Notes: generated by a model not told the origin, from the letters alone. Numbered from the stretch's first letter, positions 16,714 through 26,323 are shown. The stretch is DNA of 64,000 nucleotides from Paraburkholderia silvatlantica (GCF_003096715.1 NZ_QEOL01000004.1:310001-374000); one strand, 5' to 3'. Numbers and translations: made by a program.

Positions 16714-19242
16714 ATGCCTATCATCAAACGACCGCCTTCACCGCAGTACCCGCACGACGATCGGGAACCCTCCTTCAACAACGGGCGCCAGCCGCCTCGC
16801 CGGCCTGAATCGGGTGGCGGCTCCGGCGGCAACGGGCCGCGCGACAGGAGCCCGAAGCGGCGCTCCATCGGCACCGCGCTCGCGCTCTGGTTCGTCGGCC
16901 TGATCGGCACGCTCTGCGTAGTCGGTGCGCTGCTCGTGGGTTACGCGCTCGTCGTGATGGAGCCGCAACTGCCATCGCTCGACGCGCTCACCAACTATCA
17001 GCCCAAGGTGCCGCTGCGCATCTATACCGCCGATCACGTGCTGATCGGCGAGTTCGGCGAAGAGCGCCGTCAGCTCGTGCGCTTCCAGGATATCCCTGAC
17101 ATCCAGAAGAAGGCCGTGCTCGCCATCGAGGACTACCGCTTCTATGAGCACGGCGGCGTGGACTTCGTCGGCATCCTGCGCGCGGGCGTGGCGGACATCA
17201 TGCATGGCGGCGCCTCGCAGGGCGCGAGCACGATCACGATGCAGGTCGCGCGCAACTTCTTCCTGTCGAGCGAGAAGACCTACACGCGCAAGGTCTACGA
17301 GATGCTGCTCGCCTACAAGATCGAGCGCGCACTCACGAAAGACCAGATTCTCGAGTTGTACATGAACCAGATTTATCTGGGGCAGCGCGCCTACGGTTTC
17401 TCGGCGGCGGCGCGCGTGTACTTCGGCAAGGACCTGAAGGACATCACGCTCGCCCAGGCCGCGATGCTCGCGGGCCTGCCGAAGGCGCCTTCGGCGTATA
17501 ACCCGATCGTCAATCCGCACCGCGCGAAGATTCGCCAGGAGTACATCCTCAAGCGCATGCTCGACCTCGGCTACATCACGCAGGCGCAGTACGACGAAGC
17601 GATCAAGGAGCCGCTGCAGACGAAGACGGCCGGCACGGAGTACAACGTGCACGCCGAATATGTTGCGGAAATGGTGCGCCAGATGATGTATGCGCAGTAC
17701 AAGGACGAGACCTATACGCGCGGCCTTACGGTGACGACGACCATCGATTCGGCCGACCAGGACGCCGCGTACGCGGCCGTGCGCAAGGGCGTGATGGACT
17801 ATGAGCGCCGCCACGGCTATCGCGGACCGGAGGGCTTCGTGCAGCTGCCCGCCGACGGCGACGACCGCGAGCAGGCCATCGAAGACGCGCTCACCGATCA
17901 CCCGGACAACGGCGACCTCGTCTCGGCGGTCGTGACCGACGCGGGCCCGAAGTCGGTGACGGCGCAACAGCTCGACGGCACGTCGGTGACGGTGACGGGC
18001 GAGGGCCTGCGCTTCGTCGCGGCTGCGCTCTCGCCGCGCGCGTCGCAGGCGCTGCGCATTCGCCCCGGCTCCATCGTGCGCCTGATGGAGGACGCGAAGG
18101 GCAACTGGCAGATCACGCAGCTGCCGCAGGTCGAAGGCGCGCTCGTCTCGCTCACGCCGCAGGATGGCGCGATCCGTGCGTTGATCGGCGGCTTCGACTT
18201 CAACAAGAACAAGTTCAACCACATCACGCAGGCATGGCGCCAGCCGGGCTCGAGCTTCAAGCCGTTCATCTACTCGGCTTCGCTCGAAAAGGGGCTCGGT
18301 CCGGCGACGATCATCAACGACGCGCCGCTGTATTTCCCCCCCAGCTCGCCGGGCGGCGAGGCGTGGGAGCCGAAGGACGACGACCAGCCCGAAGGGCCGA
18401 TGTCGATGCGCCTCGCGCTGCAGAAGTCGAAGAACCTCGTGTCGATCCGCATCCTCTCGTACATCGGCACGAAGTACGCGCAGGACTACGTGACGCAACG
18501 CTTTGGCTTCGACGCGGACAAGACGCCGCCGTATCTGCCGATGGCGCTTGGCGCGGGCCTCGTCACGCCGCTGCAGTCGGCGGGCGCGTATAGCGTGTTC
18601 GCGAACGGCGGCTACCGCATCAACCCGTATCTGATCGCCGAAGTGGACGACGCGCGCGGCCAGCCGATCCTGCGCGCCCAGCCTCTGGTGGCGGGCCAGA
18701 ATGCGCCGCAAACGCTTTCGCCGCGCAACGCGTTCGTGATGAACAGCCTCTTGCACTCGGTGGCGACAGCGGGCACGGGCGCGGGCACCAACGTGCTCCA
18801 TCGCAACGACCTGCAGGGCAAGACCGGTACGACCAACGACGCCAAGGACGGCTGGTTCGCGGGTTATCAGCGCACGCTGGTCGCCGTGGCGTGGATGGGT
18901 TACGACCAGCCGAAGAGTCTCGGCAGCCGCGAATTCGGCGCGCAGCTCGCGTTGCCGATCTGGGTCGAGTACATGCAGCGCGCGCTGCGCGGCGTGCCGC
19001 AGGAGGAGCCGGCGATGCCCGACGGCCTCACGACGATCAACGACGAACTGTACTTCTCGGACATGACGCCGGGCAACGGTTTCGTGGCGAGTATCGGTCT
19101 GGACTCGGCGAACCCGGCGGGTGCGGCGAGCGATGCGAGCGGCGCGACCGGCAGCATGGGGCCGGGCGGCATGACGCCGCCGAGCGTGACCACGACGGAG
19201 AAGAAGCAGATCATGGATCTGTTCGAGTCGAACAAGCCTTGA
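16714..19242 (+). CDS. mrcA: Class A penicillin-binding protein 1A
   Basis: This 842-residue bifunctional peptidoglycan synthase has a Pro/Gly-rich cytosolic N-terminus and one membrane span at about residues 52-81. The glycosyltransferase domain has the catalytic Glu139 in EDYRFYEHGG and the motif GASTITMQVARN. The transpeptidase domain has SSFK (Ser513, Lys516), SKN (572-574) and KTG (703-705). The OB-like insert of PBP1A lies between them. The last 60 residues are a Gly/Ser-rich tail. No Shine-Dalgarno sequence is evident before the ATG at 16714. The gene is not beside pilMNOPQ, the usual mrcA neighbourhood, so it may be a second paralogue (inference). Confidence 0.93.
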   Translation: MPIIKRPPSPQYPHDDREPSFNNGRQPPRRPESGGGSGGNGPRDRSPKRRSIGTALALWFVGLIGTLCVVGALLVGYALVVMEPQLPSLDALTNYQPKVPLRIYTADHVLIGEFGEERRQLVRFQDIPDIQKKAVLAIEDYRFYEHGGVDFVGILRAGVADIMHGGASQGASTITMQVARNFFLSSEKTYTRKVYEMLLAYKIERALTKDQILELYMNQIYLGQRAYGFSAAARVYFGKDLKDITLAQAAMLAGLPKAPSAYNPIVNPHRAKIRQEYILKRMLDLGYITQAQYDEAIKEPLQTKTAGTEYNVHAEYVAEMVRQMMYAQYKDETYTRGLTVTTTIDSADQDAAYAAVRKGVMDYERRHGYRGPEGFVQLPADGDDREQAIEDALTDHPDNGDLVSAVVTDAGPKSVTAQQLDGTSVTVTGEGLRFVAAALSPRASQALRIRPGSIVRLMEDAKGNWQITQLPQVEGALVSLTPQDGAIRALIGGFDFNKNKFNHITQAWRQPGSSFKPFIYSASLEKGLGPATIINDAPLYFPPSSPGGEAWEPKDDDQPEGPMSMRLALQKSKNLVSIRILSYIGTKYAQDYVTQRFGFDADKTPPYLPMALGAGLVTPLQSAGAYSVFANGGYRINPYLIAEVDDARGQPILRAQPLVAGQNAPQTLSPRNAFVMNSLLHSVATAGTGAGTNVLHRNDLQGKTGTTNDAKDGWFAGYQRTLVAVAWMGYDQPKSLGSREFGAQLALPIWVEYMQRALRGVPQEEPAMPDGLTTINDELYFSDMTPGNGFVASIGLDSANPAGAASDASGATGSMGPGGMTPPSVTTTEKKQIMDLFESNKP

Positions 19243-19269
19243 TGCTGGTTTGGTGAGTTCTGCAAGATA

Positions 19270-19307
19270 AACACGGCGCGTCGGCAACGGCGCGCCGTGT
19301 TTTGTTT
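19270..19307 (+). terminator. Terminator after the PBP1A gene
   Basis: A perfect 11-bp stem (19270-19280 with 19291-19301) runs into TTTGTTT. It follows the PBP stop by 28 bp. Confidence 0.88.
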
Positions 19308-19358
19308 GATGAGCGGAATTTCCTTGTGCGCCAAGGGGTTGGTCGAGCTTTCCAGGGC

Positions 19359-19415
19359 TTTTCCACAGGGCTGTCAACGAAATCTGTGGGTAACTCCCGC
19401 GCCGACTTTTCCACA
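19359..19415. promoter_or_regulatory. Cluster of three DnaA-box-like 9-mers
   Basis: TTTTCCACA occurs at 19359-19367 and 19407-19415, and TGTGGGTAA (TTACCCACA on the other strand) at 19385-19393. Each differs from TTATCCACA by one base. They sit in the 3' gap between convergent genes. No dnaA, dnaN or AT-rich unwinding element is adjacent, so this is not assigned as an origin. Confidence 0.45.
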
Positions 19416-19493
19416 GTTTTTGTTGAAGCCCCTGTTCATAACCCTGGGATATCGAAGCTAACTGGCTGACGCCAAAGGCTTTGTGTGCACGCG

Positions 19494-20114
19494 CTACGCA
19501 CCGTCCCGGTTCTGCGGCGGGCACAGCGCCGTTTCGATGGCGTCTTCCAGCCGGTCGTTGCCCCAGAACATTTCATCGCCGACGAAAAATGTCGGCGCGC
19601 CGAAGATGCCGAGATCGCGCGCCGCCTGGGTCCGCTCGCGCAGGCGCAGCCGGTTCGCTTCGCTGCCGGCTTCCTCGATGAGCCGCTGCGCCGGCAGTCC
19701 CAGCGCGGCGAGCATGTGTGCGACGGCTTCGGGCGAATCGACTTCGCGGTCGTCGCCATAGTTGCGCATCATGACGGCGCGGCACCAGTCGGGCAGCCAC
19801 GGTTCGTCGACGGCGAGCACGGCGATGCGCGTTGCGAGCACGGTACGGCGCGGAAACTCGCTGGGCTGTTGCCACGGCAGCGCGTATTTGCGGCACTGCC
19901 GACGCATGTCCTGCCACACGTAGGCGCCTTTTTCCTTCTGCACGACGAAGGGCGGACCTTCCCAGCCGAGTGCGTCGAGAATCGGGCCGAGCAGGAAGGG
20001 CCGCCAGTGGACATCCACGCCGCTTCGCGCCGTAAGGGCGGCGATGCGCATCACGCTCAGATAGCTGTAGTTGCTGGCGAGGTCGAACCAGAAGTCGAGC
20101 GATGGGCGGGGCAT
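19494..20114 (-). CDS. 2-hydroxychromene-2-carboxylate isomerase family protein (DsbA-like/kappa GST fold)
   Basis: This 206-residue protein opens with LDFWFDLASNYSYLS, where Ser14 aligns with the catalytic serine of HCCA isomerases and glutathione binding is expected. It also has VHWRPFLLGPI and the C-terminal LGIFGAPTFFVGDEMFWGNDRL, diagnostic of the family. The ATG at 20114 follows GGAGA, and an in-frame extension to 20168 is unlikely. In aromatic degraders NahD isomerises a naphthalene intermediate. No such pathway is nearby, so the substrate is unknown. Confidence 0.9.
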   Translation of the reverse strand: MPRPSLDFWFDLASNYSYLSVMRIAALTARSGVDVHWRPFLLGPILDALGWEGPPFVVQKEKGAYVWQDMRRQCRKYALPWQQPSEFPRRTVLATRIAVLAVDEPWLPDWCRAVMMRNYGDDREVDSPEAVAHMLAALGLPAQRLIEEAGSEANRLRLRERTQAARDLGIFGAPTFFVGDEMFWGNDRLEDAIETALCPPQNRDGA

Positions 20115-20200
20115 GGTGTCGTCTCCATGAAGCGGTGGCGCCGGTGTGCGCGGCGCGTTGCCGATCATGGTACCCCGGGGCGTCCGGACAGTCGCGCGTG

Positions 20201-21784
20201 TTACTTGCCTTGCGCAGCGGCTCCGGCGTCCGATGCAGGCGCGGCAGCGGCCGTATCCGCCCCGCGCCCGCCGCCGAGCGTCGCCGGATTGACCGGCGGA
20301 TTGCCCATCGCCTGGAAGAGGGCCGCCGTATCGGAAAGCCGCGTGCCGCGATAGCGGATTTCGTCGAGCCGCGCGTTACGCCATTGCTGCTCGCTTTGGC
20401 GCACCGCGTACCACGGCACCGCGCCCAGTTTGTAGCGGGCGTTGGTGTCCTCGTAGACGCCTTGCGCCGTGCGCGCCGAGGTACTGGCCGCTTCGAGGGC
20501 CTGGGCGTCGTGATCGAGCGCGGCGAGACGGTCGGCGACGTCCTGGAACGCGGTGAGCACCGTCTGCTTATAGGTGTCGTTGGCCGCTTCGTAGGACTGC
20601 AGCGCCGCGCGCCGCTGCGCGACGAGTGCGCCGCCGTGGAAGATCGGCTGCGAAAGCGAAGCACCGACCGCCCACAGCGCCCCCGCGCCGGAAGTCACGA
20701 CCGGCCAGCTGAAGCCGCCCTGGCCGAGCGCTGCCGAAAGCGTGATGCTCGGGTACATCTGCGCGGTCGCGGCGCCGACGCCGGCTGCGGCCGCCTTGAG
20801 CGTGGCTTCGGCGGCTTCGATGTCGGGCCGCGTTCTCAGGAGTTCTGAAGGTATGACCACCGGGACCTGTGCGGGCAAGGTCAGGCTGGCGAGATCGAGG
20901 TCGGGCGGCGCCTGGTCGGGTGTGCGGCCGATCAGCACGGCCAGCGCATGGCGCTGTGCGACCCATTGCTGACGTAGCCCCGGCAGGCTCGCCGCGAGAG
21001 ACGCCGCGCTCTGCTGCGCGCTGAGCAGATCGGTGCGCGAGGCCGAGCCGAGCGCGTAGCGCTTTTGCACGTCGTCGGCCTGCGCATTGGCTAGAGCGAT
21101 CAGCTGCTGGGTCGTGTCGATCTGCGCATGCAGCGTCGCTGCGCCGAGCGCGCTCGCCACGATGTTCGCCGCGAGCGCGCGCTGCGCGGCCTCGAACTGG
21201 AACGCCTGCACGTTCACGCGCGAGGCGAGCGCCGCGTTGTTCAGGCGGGTCGCGCCGAACACGTCGAAGGTATAGCGAACGTCGATCAAGCCCGCGAAAA
21301 TCGCGTACTGCAGCTGGTCGATGCCGAACTGCGGGATCGCGGGTTGCTGCTGGCGTTGCGCAATGCCGATGGCGTCGACGGTCGGCAGCAGCGAGCTGCC
21401 GATCTGGCCGCGCAACTGCTCGCGCGCGGCCTGCAGGTTGTGGTCGGCCGCCGCGAGGTCCGGGCTGTTGGCGAGCCCCTCGTTCACGAGCGCATCGAGC
21501 GCGTCGGAGCCGTAGAGCGTCCACCATTGCGGCACCGGTTGCGCGCCCGTCACGAACTGCTGCGCGACGCCCTGGGCGGCGACCGTCTGTGCCGGTTGCG
21601 CCTGCGCGCCGTAGTGCTCGGGCTGCGGCATGGGGGGCGGCTCGCCGCTCGGGCCCAGCGCGCAGCCGGCCAGCGCAAGCGCGACGCATGCGGCGAGCCA
21701 GCCCGGCGCGAGCGGAAAACGTGTTGCGCGCAAACGCGGCGTTTCGCGCGCGCCCGGCGCCAATGTCGAAGAATCCGTCTTCAT
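20201..21784 (-). CDS. RND efflux outer-membrane factor, NodT/OprM-type lipoprotein
   Basis: This 527-residue protein has a lipobox LALAGC with the lipid-anchored Cys41, then the two-repeat outer-membrane efflux fold (FDVFGATRLNNAALASR in the first repeat, LSQPIFHGGALVAQ in the second). The motif IPSELLRTRPDIEAAEATL is typical of NodT proteins. The ATG at 21784 overlaps the pump gene stop (ATGA). It is the last gene of the efflux operon and would form the exit duct. Confidence 0.93.
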   Translation of the reverse strand: MKTDSSTLAPGARETPRLRATRFPLAPGWLAACVALALAGCALGPSGEPPPMPQPEHYGAQAQPAQTVAAQGVAQQFVTGAQPVPQWWTLYGSDALDALVNEGLANSPDLAAADHNLQAAREQLRGQIGSSLLPTVDAIGIAQRQQQPAIPQFGIDQLQYAIFAGLIDVRYTFDVFGATRLNNAALASRVNVQAFQFEAAQRALAANIVASALGAATLHAQIDTTQQLIALANAQADDVQKRYALGSASRTDLLSAQQSAASLAASLPGLRQQWVAQRHALAVLIGRTPDQAPPDLDLASLTLPAQVPVVIPSELLRTRPDIEAAEATLKAAAAGVGAATAQMYPSITLSAALGQGGFSWPVVTSGAGALWAVGASLSQPIFHGGALVAQRRAALQSYEAANDTYKQTVLTAFQDVADRLAALDHDAQALEAASTSARTAQGVYEDTNARYKLGAVPWYAVRQSEQQWRNARLDEIRYRGTRLSDTAALFQAMGNPPVNPATLGGGRGADTAAAAPASDAGAAAQGK

Positions 21785-24700
21785 GATGCCTGTTCCGGCG
21801 TGTTGCCGGTCTCGTCGGTCTCGCTGCTGCGCACGCGGAACGCGGCCGCGTAAGCCGCGGGCAGGAAGAACAGCGTGAGCACGGTCGCAATCGTGATGCC
21901 GCCCATCAGCGCCGTGGCCATCGGTCCGAAGAAGTTCGAACGCAAGAGCGGAATGAGCGCGAGCACGGCGGCCGCGGCGGTCAGCATGATCGGCCGGAAG
22001 CGGCGCACCGTTGCGCCCACCACGGCGTCGAAGCGCTGGTGCCCGGCGCGGATATCCGTTTCGATCTGATCCACGAGGATCACCGAGTTGCGCATGATGA
22101 TCCCGAACATGGCGATCACGCCGAGCATGGCCACGAAACCGAACGGCTGGCCGAACACGAGCAGGGCGATCACCACGCCGATCAGACCGAGCGGTGCGGT
22201 CAGCACGACCATCAGCACGCGCGTGATGCTTTGCAGCTGGATCATGAGCAGCGTGAGTACGGCGATGGCGAGCACCGGCAACTGCGCGAAGATGGACGCC
22301 TGGCCCTTCGCGCTTTCCTCCACGGAGCCGCCCACCTCGATGTGGTAGCCAGGAGGCAGCGCGCGCTTGATGGACTCCAGTTTGCCGTCGAGCGCATGCG
22401 TGACGTCGATGCCCTGCGCGCCCGCTCGCACGTCGGACTGCACGGTGATCGTGGGCTGCCGGTCGCGCGACCAGATCACGCCGTACTCCAGATCGTTGGC
22501 GAGATGACCGAGCGCACCGAGCGGCACCGGGCCGTTGGGCGTGGGCATGGCGAGCGTGAGCAGGCGTGCGGGATCGACACGTTCGGCCGCGGGCGAGCGC
22601 AGATCGACGCTGATGAGCTTGTCGCGCTCGCGAAACTGCGTGACGGTATAGCCCGAGTACGTCATCTGCAGAAAGTTGGCGATGTCCTGCGACGAGACAT
22701 TGAGCGCGCGCGCCTTTTGCTGGTCGATCTGGAAGTGCAGCGAGCGTCCCGCCGGTTCGTCCCAGTCGAAGCTGACGTTCTCGGTGCGCGCATCGGCACG
22801 CATCGTCGCCGCCACCTTGTTCGCGATGTCGCGCACGGTCGGGATATCGTCGCCGCTTACGCGGAACTGCACGGGGTAGCCGACCGGCGGCCCGTTCTCG
22901 AGCCGCGACAGACGCGTACGGATGGCCGGGAACGTGTCGCGCAGCATCGGTTCGAGCCAGCTTGCGAGCTTCTCGCGGTCTTCGACCGACTTCGCCGTGA
23001 TCACGAACTGCGCAAAATTGGGCTGCTGCAACTGCTGATCGAGCGGCAGATAGAAGCGCGGCGCGCCGGTGCCGACGAAATCGATGAAATGGTCGATCTC
23101 GGGGCGGCCCTTGAGCGCCGCTTCGAGCCGCTTCGTCTGGCGCAGCGTCGCATCGATCGAGGCGCTTTCGGGCAGACGCACGTCCACGAGCAATTCGGGC
23201 CGGTCGGAACTCGGGAAGAACTGCTGCGGCACGAGCCTGAAGCACGCCAGCGCGGCCACGAACAGCGCAATGGTCAGTACGAGCACGATGGCATGGCGCT
23301 CGATGCACCAGCCGATCCAGCCGCGCAGGCGCCGATAGAATCGCGTGTCGTAGATCTCGTGCTCGTGATCCTCGCCATGTGCGGCGTTCGCCCCATCCGG
23401 CTCGGGCTTGCGTTCCGGCAGCAGCCGGTAGCCCAGCAGCGGAATCAGCACGACGGCCGCGAACCACGAGGCGATCAGCGCGATGGCGGACACCTGGAAG
23501 ATCGAGCGCGTGTATTCGCCGGTGCTCGACCTCGCGAGCACGATGGGCAGGAAGCCCGAAACGGTGACGAGCGTGCCGGTCAGCATCGGGAACGCGGTGC
23601 TGGTGTAGGCGAATGCGGCGGCGCGCGTGCGGTTCCAGCCCTGCGCGAGCTTCACCGCCATCATCTCGACGGAAATGATGGCGTCGTCCACGAGCAGGCC
23701 GAGCGCGAGCACGAGCGTGCCGAGCGAAACCTTGTGCAGACCGATGCCGAAGAGGGACATCGCGAGCGAGGTGACGGCGAGCACGACCGGAATGGTGATG
23801 ACGACCACCATGCCCGTGCGCACGCCCAGAGAAACGAGGCTCACGAGCAGCACGATGCCCACGGCCTCGGCCACGGCTTCGACGAAGTCGTCCACCGAGC
23901 GCGCCACCGCATCGGGCATGCTCGACACCTCCACGAGCTTCAGGCCCGCAGGAAGTTGCGCACGCAACTGATCGACGCGCGCATCGAGCGCCTTGCCGAG
24001 GCGGATCACGTCGCCGCCCGGCTGCATCGTGAGGCCGATGCCGAGCACGGCCTGATTCTGGAAACGCATTTGCGTGGCGAGCGGTTCGTCGTAGCCGCGC
24101 CGGATCGTGGCGATGTCGCCGAGCCGGAACGTGCGGCCGTTCACGCGGATCAGCGTATCGGCGATTGCGTTGAGATCCTCGTACTGGCCGCTCGGGCGCA
24201 CGAACACGCGGTCGTCGGCGGTCGTGAGCGTGCCCGCGGCGGACACGCTGTTCTGCGCGCCGATCACCTGGCCGAGCTGTGTGGGCGAGATGCCGAGGCG
24301 GGTGAGCCGCGTGTTCGGAATCTCGATGTAGATGCGCTGCTGCGGGTCGCCGAAATAGTCGACCTTGCCGACGTCGGGCACGCGCAGCAGCTGCTCGCGC
24401 AGCTTGTCCGCGTAGTCGTGCAGTTGCGCGGGCGAAAAGCCGTCGCCCTCCAGCGCGTAGATGTTGGTGTAGACGTCGCCGAACTCGTCGTTGAAGAACG
24501 GCCCTTGCACGCCCTGGGGCAGGGTGTAGGCGATGTCGCCGACCTTCTTGCGCACCTGGTACCAGGTCTCGCGCACCTCGCTCACCGGTGCGGAGTCCTT
24601 CATCGTGAAGAACACGAGCGATTCGCCGGGCCGCGAATAGCTACGCAGAAAGTCGATATAAGGCGTTTCCTGCAGCTTGCGGCCAATGCGGTTCGTCACC

Positions 24701-24936
24701 TGGTCCTCGACCTGGCGCGCGGTGGCGCCTGGCCAGAAGGTCTGGATCACCATCACGCGGAACGTGAAGGGCGGGTCTTCCGATTGCGCAAGACGCGTAT
24801 AGGCTAGCGCGCCGAAGATCGTTGCGAGTACGACGAGAAAGGTCACGAGCGCCCGATGCCGAAGCGCCCACGCCGACAGGTTGAAGCGGCCCTCTTCGTG
24901 ACCGGCGCCTCGCCCCGGGCCTGCCATCCGGCTCAT
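21781..24936 (-). CDS. RND efflux pump permease (HAE1-like, TriC-related)
   Basis: This 1051-residue inner-membrane proton antiporter has twelve expected spans and two large periplasmic loops. The proton-relay Asp417-Asp418 lies in GLLVDDAIISVEMMAVKL of TM4. Conserved segments such as FPMLTGTLVTVSGFLPI and GVIAMFGIIMRNSVILVDQI are present. Its sequence is nearer to TriC-like pumps than to AcrB, by eye. Substrates are not predictable. Both ends overlap neighbouring genes by four bases, so the three pump genes are coupled. Confidence 0.93.
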   Translation of the reverse strand: MSRMAGPGRGAGHEEGRFNLSAWALRHRALVTFLVVLATIFGALAYTRLAQSEDPPFTFRVMVIQTFWPGATARQVEDQVTNRIGRKLQETPYIDFLRSYSRPGESLVFFTMKDSAPVSEVRETWYQVRKKVGDIAYTLPQGVQGPFFNDEFGDVYTNIYALEGDGFSPAQLHDYADKLREQLLRVPDVGKVDYFGDPQQRIYIEIPNTRLTRLGISPTQLGQVIGAQNSVSAAGTLTTADDRVFVRPSGQYEDLNAIADTLIRVNGRTFRLGDIATIRRGYDEPLATQMRFQNQAVLGIGLTMQPGGDVIRLGKALDARVDQLRAQLPAGLKLVEVSSMPDAVARSVDDFVEAVAEAVGIVLLVSLVSLGVRTGMVVVITIPVVLAVTSLAMSLFGIGLHKVSLGTLVLALGLLVDDAIISVEMMAVKLAQGWNRTRAAAFAYTSTAFPMLTGTLVTVSGFLPIVLARSSTGEYTRSIFQVSAIALIASWFAAVVLIPLLGYRLLPERKPEPDGANAAHGEDHEHEIYDTRFYRRLRGWIGWCIERHAIVLVLTIALFVAALACFRLVPQQFFPSSDRPELLVDVRLPESASIDATLRQTKRLEAALKGRPEIDHFIDFVGTGAPRFYLPLDQQLQQPNFAQFVITAKSVEDREKLASWLEPMLRDTFPAIRTRLSRLENGPPVGYPVQFRVSGDDIPTVRDIANKVAATMRADARTENVSFDWDEPAGRSLHFQIDQQKARALNVSSQDIANFLQMTYSGYTVTQFRERDKLISVDLRSPAAERVDPARLLTLAMPTPNGPVPLGALGHLANDLEYGVIWSRDRQPTITVQSDVRAGAQGIDVTHALDGKLESIKRALPPGYHIEVGGSVEESAKGQASIFAQLPVLAIAVLTLLMIQLQSITRVLMVVLTAPLGLIGVVIALLVFGQPFGFVAMLGVIAMFGIIMRNSVILVDQIETDIRAGHQRFDAVVGATVRRFRPIMLTAAAAVLALIPLLRSNFFGPMATALMGGITIATVLTLFFLPAAYAAAFRVRSSETDETGNTPEQAS

Positions 24937-26069
24937 GACGCGAAGTCCTCGGGGTGCAGCGGCGCGACCGGGCGCACCTGCTCGCCCGCGTGGACCGTAT
25001 GGACGCCTTGCAGCACGATGCGCTCGCCGTCCTGCAATCCGTTCGCCACGGTGATCGTGCGCGCGTCATAGCGCGCGATGCTCACGCGCCGAAGCTGCAG
25101 CACGTTGTCGGGCGCATGTATGACCCAGATGGCGGGCGCTTCGCCGTCGTGGAAGAGCGCGGTGGCCGGCACGGTAAACGCGGCCGGCGCGCTGGCCTCG
25201 CTCGGGGCCGCGAACGCCACGTTGGCGGTCATGCCGAGACGCACGTCGGCATCGGGATGTTCGAGCGTGAGCCTCGCGCGCCACGTGCGGCTTTGCGGGT
25301 CCGCCGCGGCGGCGAGTTCGCGCAGGCGCGCCGTGTAGTGCCGGCCGGGCAGGGCGCCGAGCGTGACCTGCGCGGTGTCGCCCGTGCGCAGCGCGGCCAG
25401 GGCGCGCTCGGGCAGGTCGCATACCACGTCGATGTCGCCGCTCCACGCGAGCTGGTAGACGGCCTGGCCGGCCTGCACATTCTGGCCGGTGTCGGCGTTT
25501 TCGGCGGTGATGACGCCCGCGTGATCGGCGACGATCTGCGTGTAGCGCAACTGGTTCTTTGCCAGCGCGAATTGCTGCTGCGCCTGATCGCGCTGGGCTG
25601 CGGCCGAGGCGTACGCATCCTGCGTCTGCTCGAGTTGCGCGCGGGCGATGAGATTGGCCGCCGACTGGGCCGTGTCGCGATCGAGCTGCTGCTTCGCGAA
25701 GACGAGGCGATGCTGCGCAGCGTCTAATTGGGCCTGCGCGCTGGCTGCATTCTTTTCGAAGTCCGCCGGATCGAGCCGCGCTAGCGTCTCGCCCGGCTTG
25801 ACGCTGTCGCCAAGGCGCACGCTGCGCTCGATGATCTTGCCGTTCACGCGAAACGAAAGCGGAGTCGCGTTGCGCGCCTCGATATCGCCGGGATAGGCGG
25901 GGCTCACGCCGCCGCCGTCGGGGTGCACGGTCATCGAGACGACCGGGCGCGGCTGCGGCGGCGGCGCCTTTTGCTGGCCGCACGCGGCCAGCGCGACAAC
26001 GCCGAGCACGAGAACCACACTCGCGGCATGCCGCCACGGCGCGCTGAACTTTCCGGTACCACTGCGCAT
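24933..26069 (-). CDS. RND efflux periplasmic adaptor (membrane fusion lipoprotein)
   Basis: This 378-residue adaptor has the lipobox ALAAC with Cys30, a first lipoyl half (RVNGKIIERSVRLGDSVKPGETLARLD), and a hairpin of Ala/Gln-rich helices. The second lipoyl half (HAGVITAENADTGQNVQAGQ) and a beta-barrel end follow. The ATG at 26069 is chosen because it gives a normal lipoprotein signal. A GTG at 26129 would add 20 residues with no function. It is the first gene of the pump operon and divergent from the TetR gene. Confidence 0.9.
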   Translation of the reverse strand: MRSGTGKFSAPWRHAASVVLVLGVVALAACGQQKAPPPQPRPVVSMTVHPDGGGVSPAYPGDIEARNATPLSFRVNGKIIERSVRLGDSVKPGETLARLDPADFEKNAASAQAQLDAAQHRLVFAKQQLDRDTAQSAANLIARAQLEQTQDAYASAAAQRDQAQQQFALAKNQLRYTQIVADHAGVITAENADTGQNVQAGQAVYQLAWSGDIDVVCDLPERALAALRTGDTAQVTLGALPGRHYTARLRELAAAADPQSRTWRARLTLEHPDADVRLGMTANVAFAAPSEASAPAAFTVPATALFHDGEAPAIWVIHAPDNVLQLRRVSIARYDARTITVANGLQDGERIVLQGVHTVHAGEQVRPVAPLHPEDFAS

Positions 26070-26229
26070 CCTGCTCGATGCGCCACGACCGCAACGATTC
26101 ACCTGGACCTCGATAGGCTGGGTGCGCACGCAGACCGCAATACCGCCAGACCGGTTGCGCCGCCGTTGAGTCGCGGGCGCGGCGCGGCTCGCGCACCGGC
26201 CCGGACCCGGGATGATGAGCCGGATTCTA

Positions 26230-26243
26230 ATACAACCTTGTAT
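26230..26243. promoter_or_regulatory. Palindromic operator, probable TetR binding site
   Basis: ATACAA-CC-TTGTAT is a perfect 14-bp dyad in the gap between the divergent pump operon and TetR gene. TetR-type regulators of efflux bind such sites and control both directions. A minus-strand TAGAAT overlaps its left edge and could be the pump -10. Confidence 0.65.
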
Positions 26244-26323
26244 CTGAGTGCGGAACTGAATCCGAAGAATGTTTCAGTGCTAGACTCGCGTCAATCCGTG
26301 ACACATAACGACGCCCTCACGCC

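Noticed and set aside
16406..16903. A plus-strand frame overlapping the start of the PBP1A gene in another phase
   Set aside because: It overlaps a clear gene and has random-looking Arg/Ser/Ala-rich composition.
19359..19415. Calling the DnaA-like boxes a replication origin
   Set aside because: No dnaA, dnaN, parAB or AT-rich unwinding region is adjacent, and the boxes are imperfect. Kept only as a cluster of sites.
16738..19524. A 928-codon open frame on the minus strand opposite the PBP1A gene
   Set aside because: The composition is Arg/His-rich with no conserved motif, and the plus strand has every PBP1A catalytic motif.
22039..24807. A 922-codon open frame on the plus strand antisense to the RND pump gene
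   Set aside because: It is a high-GC shadow. The protein is Arg/His/Asp-rich low complexity with no family features, while the minus-strand frame is a textbook RND pump.
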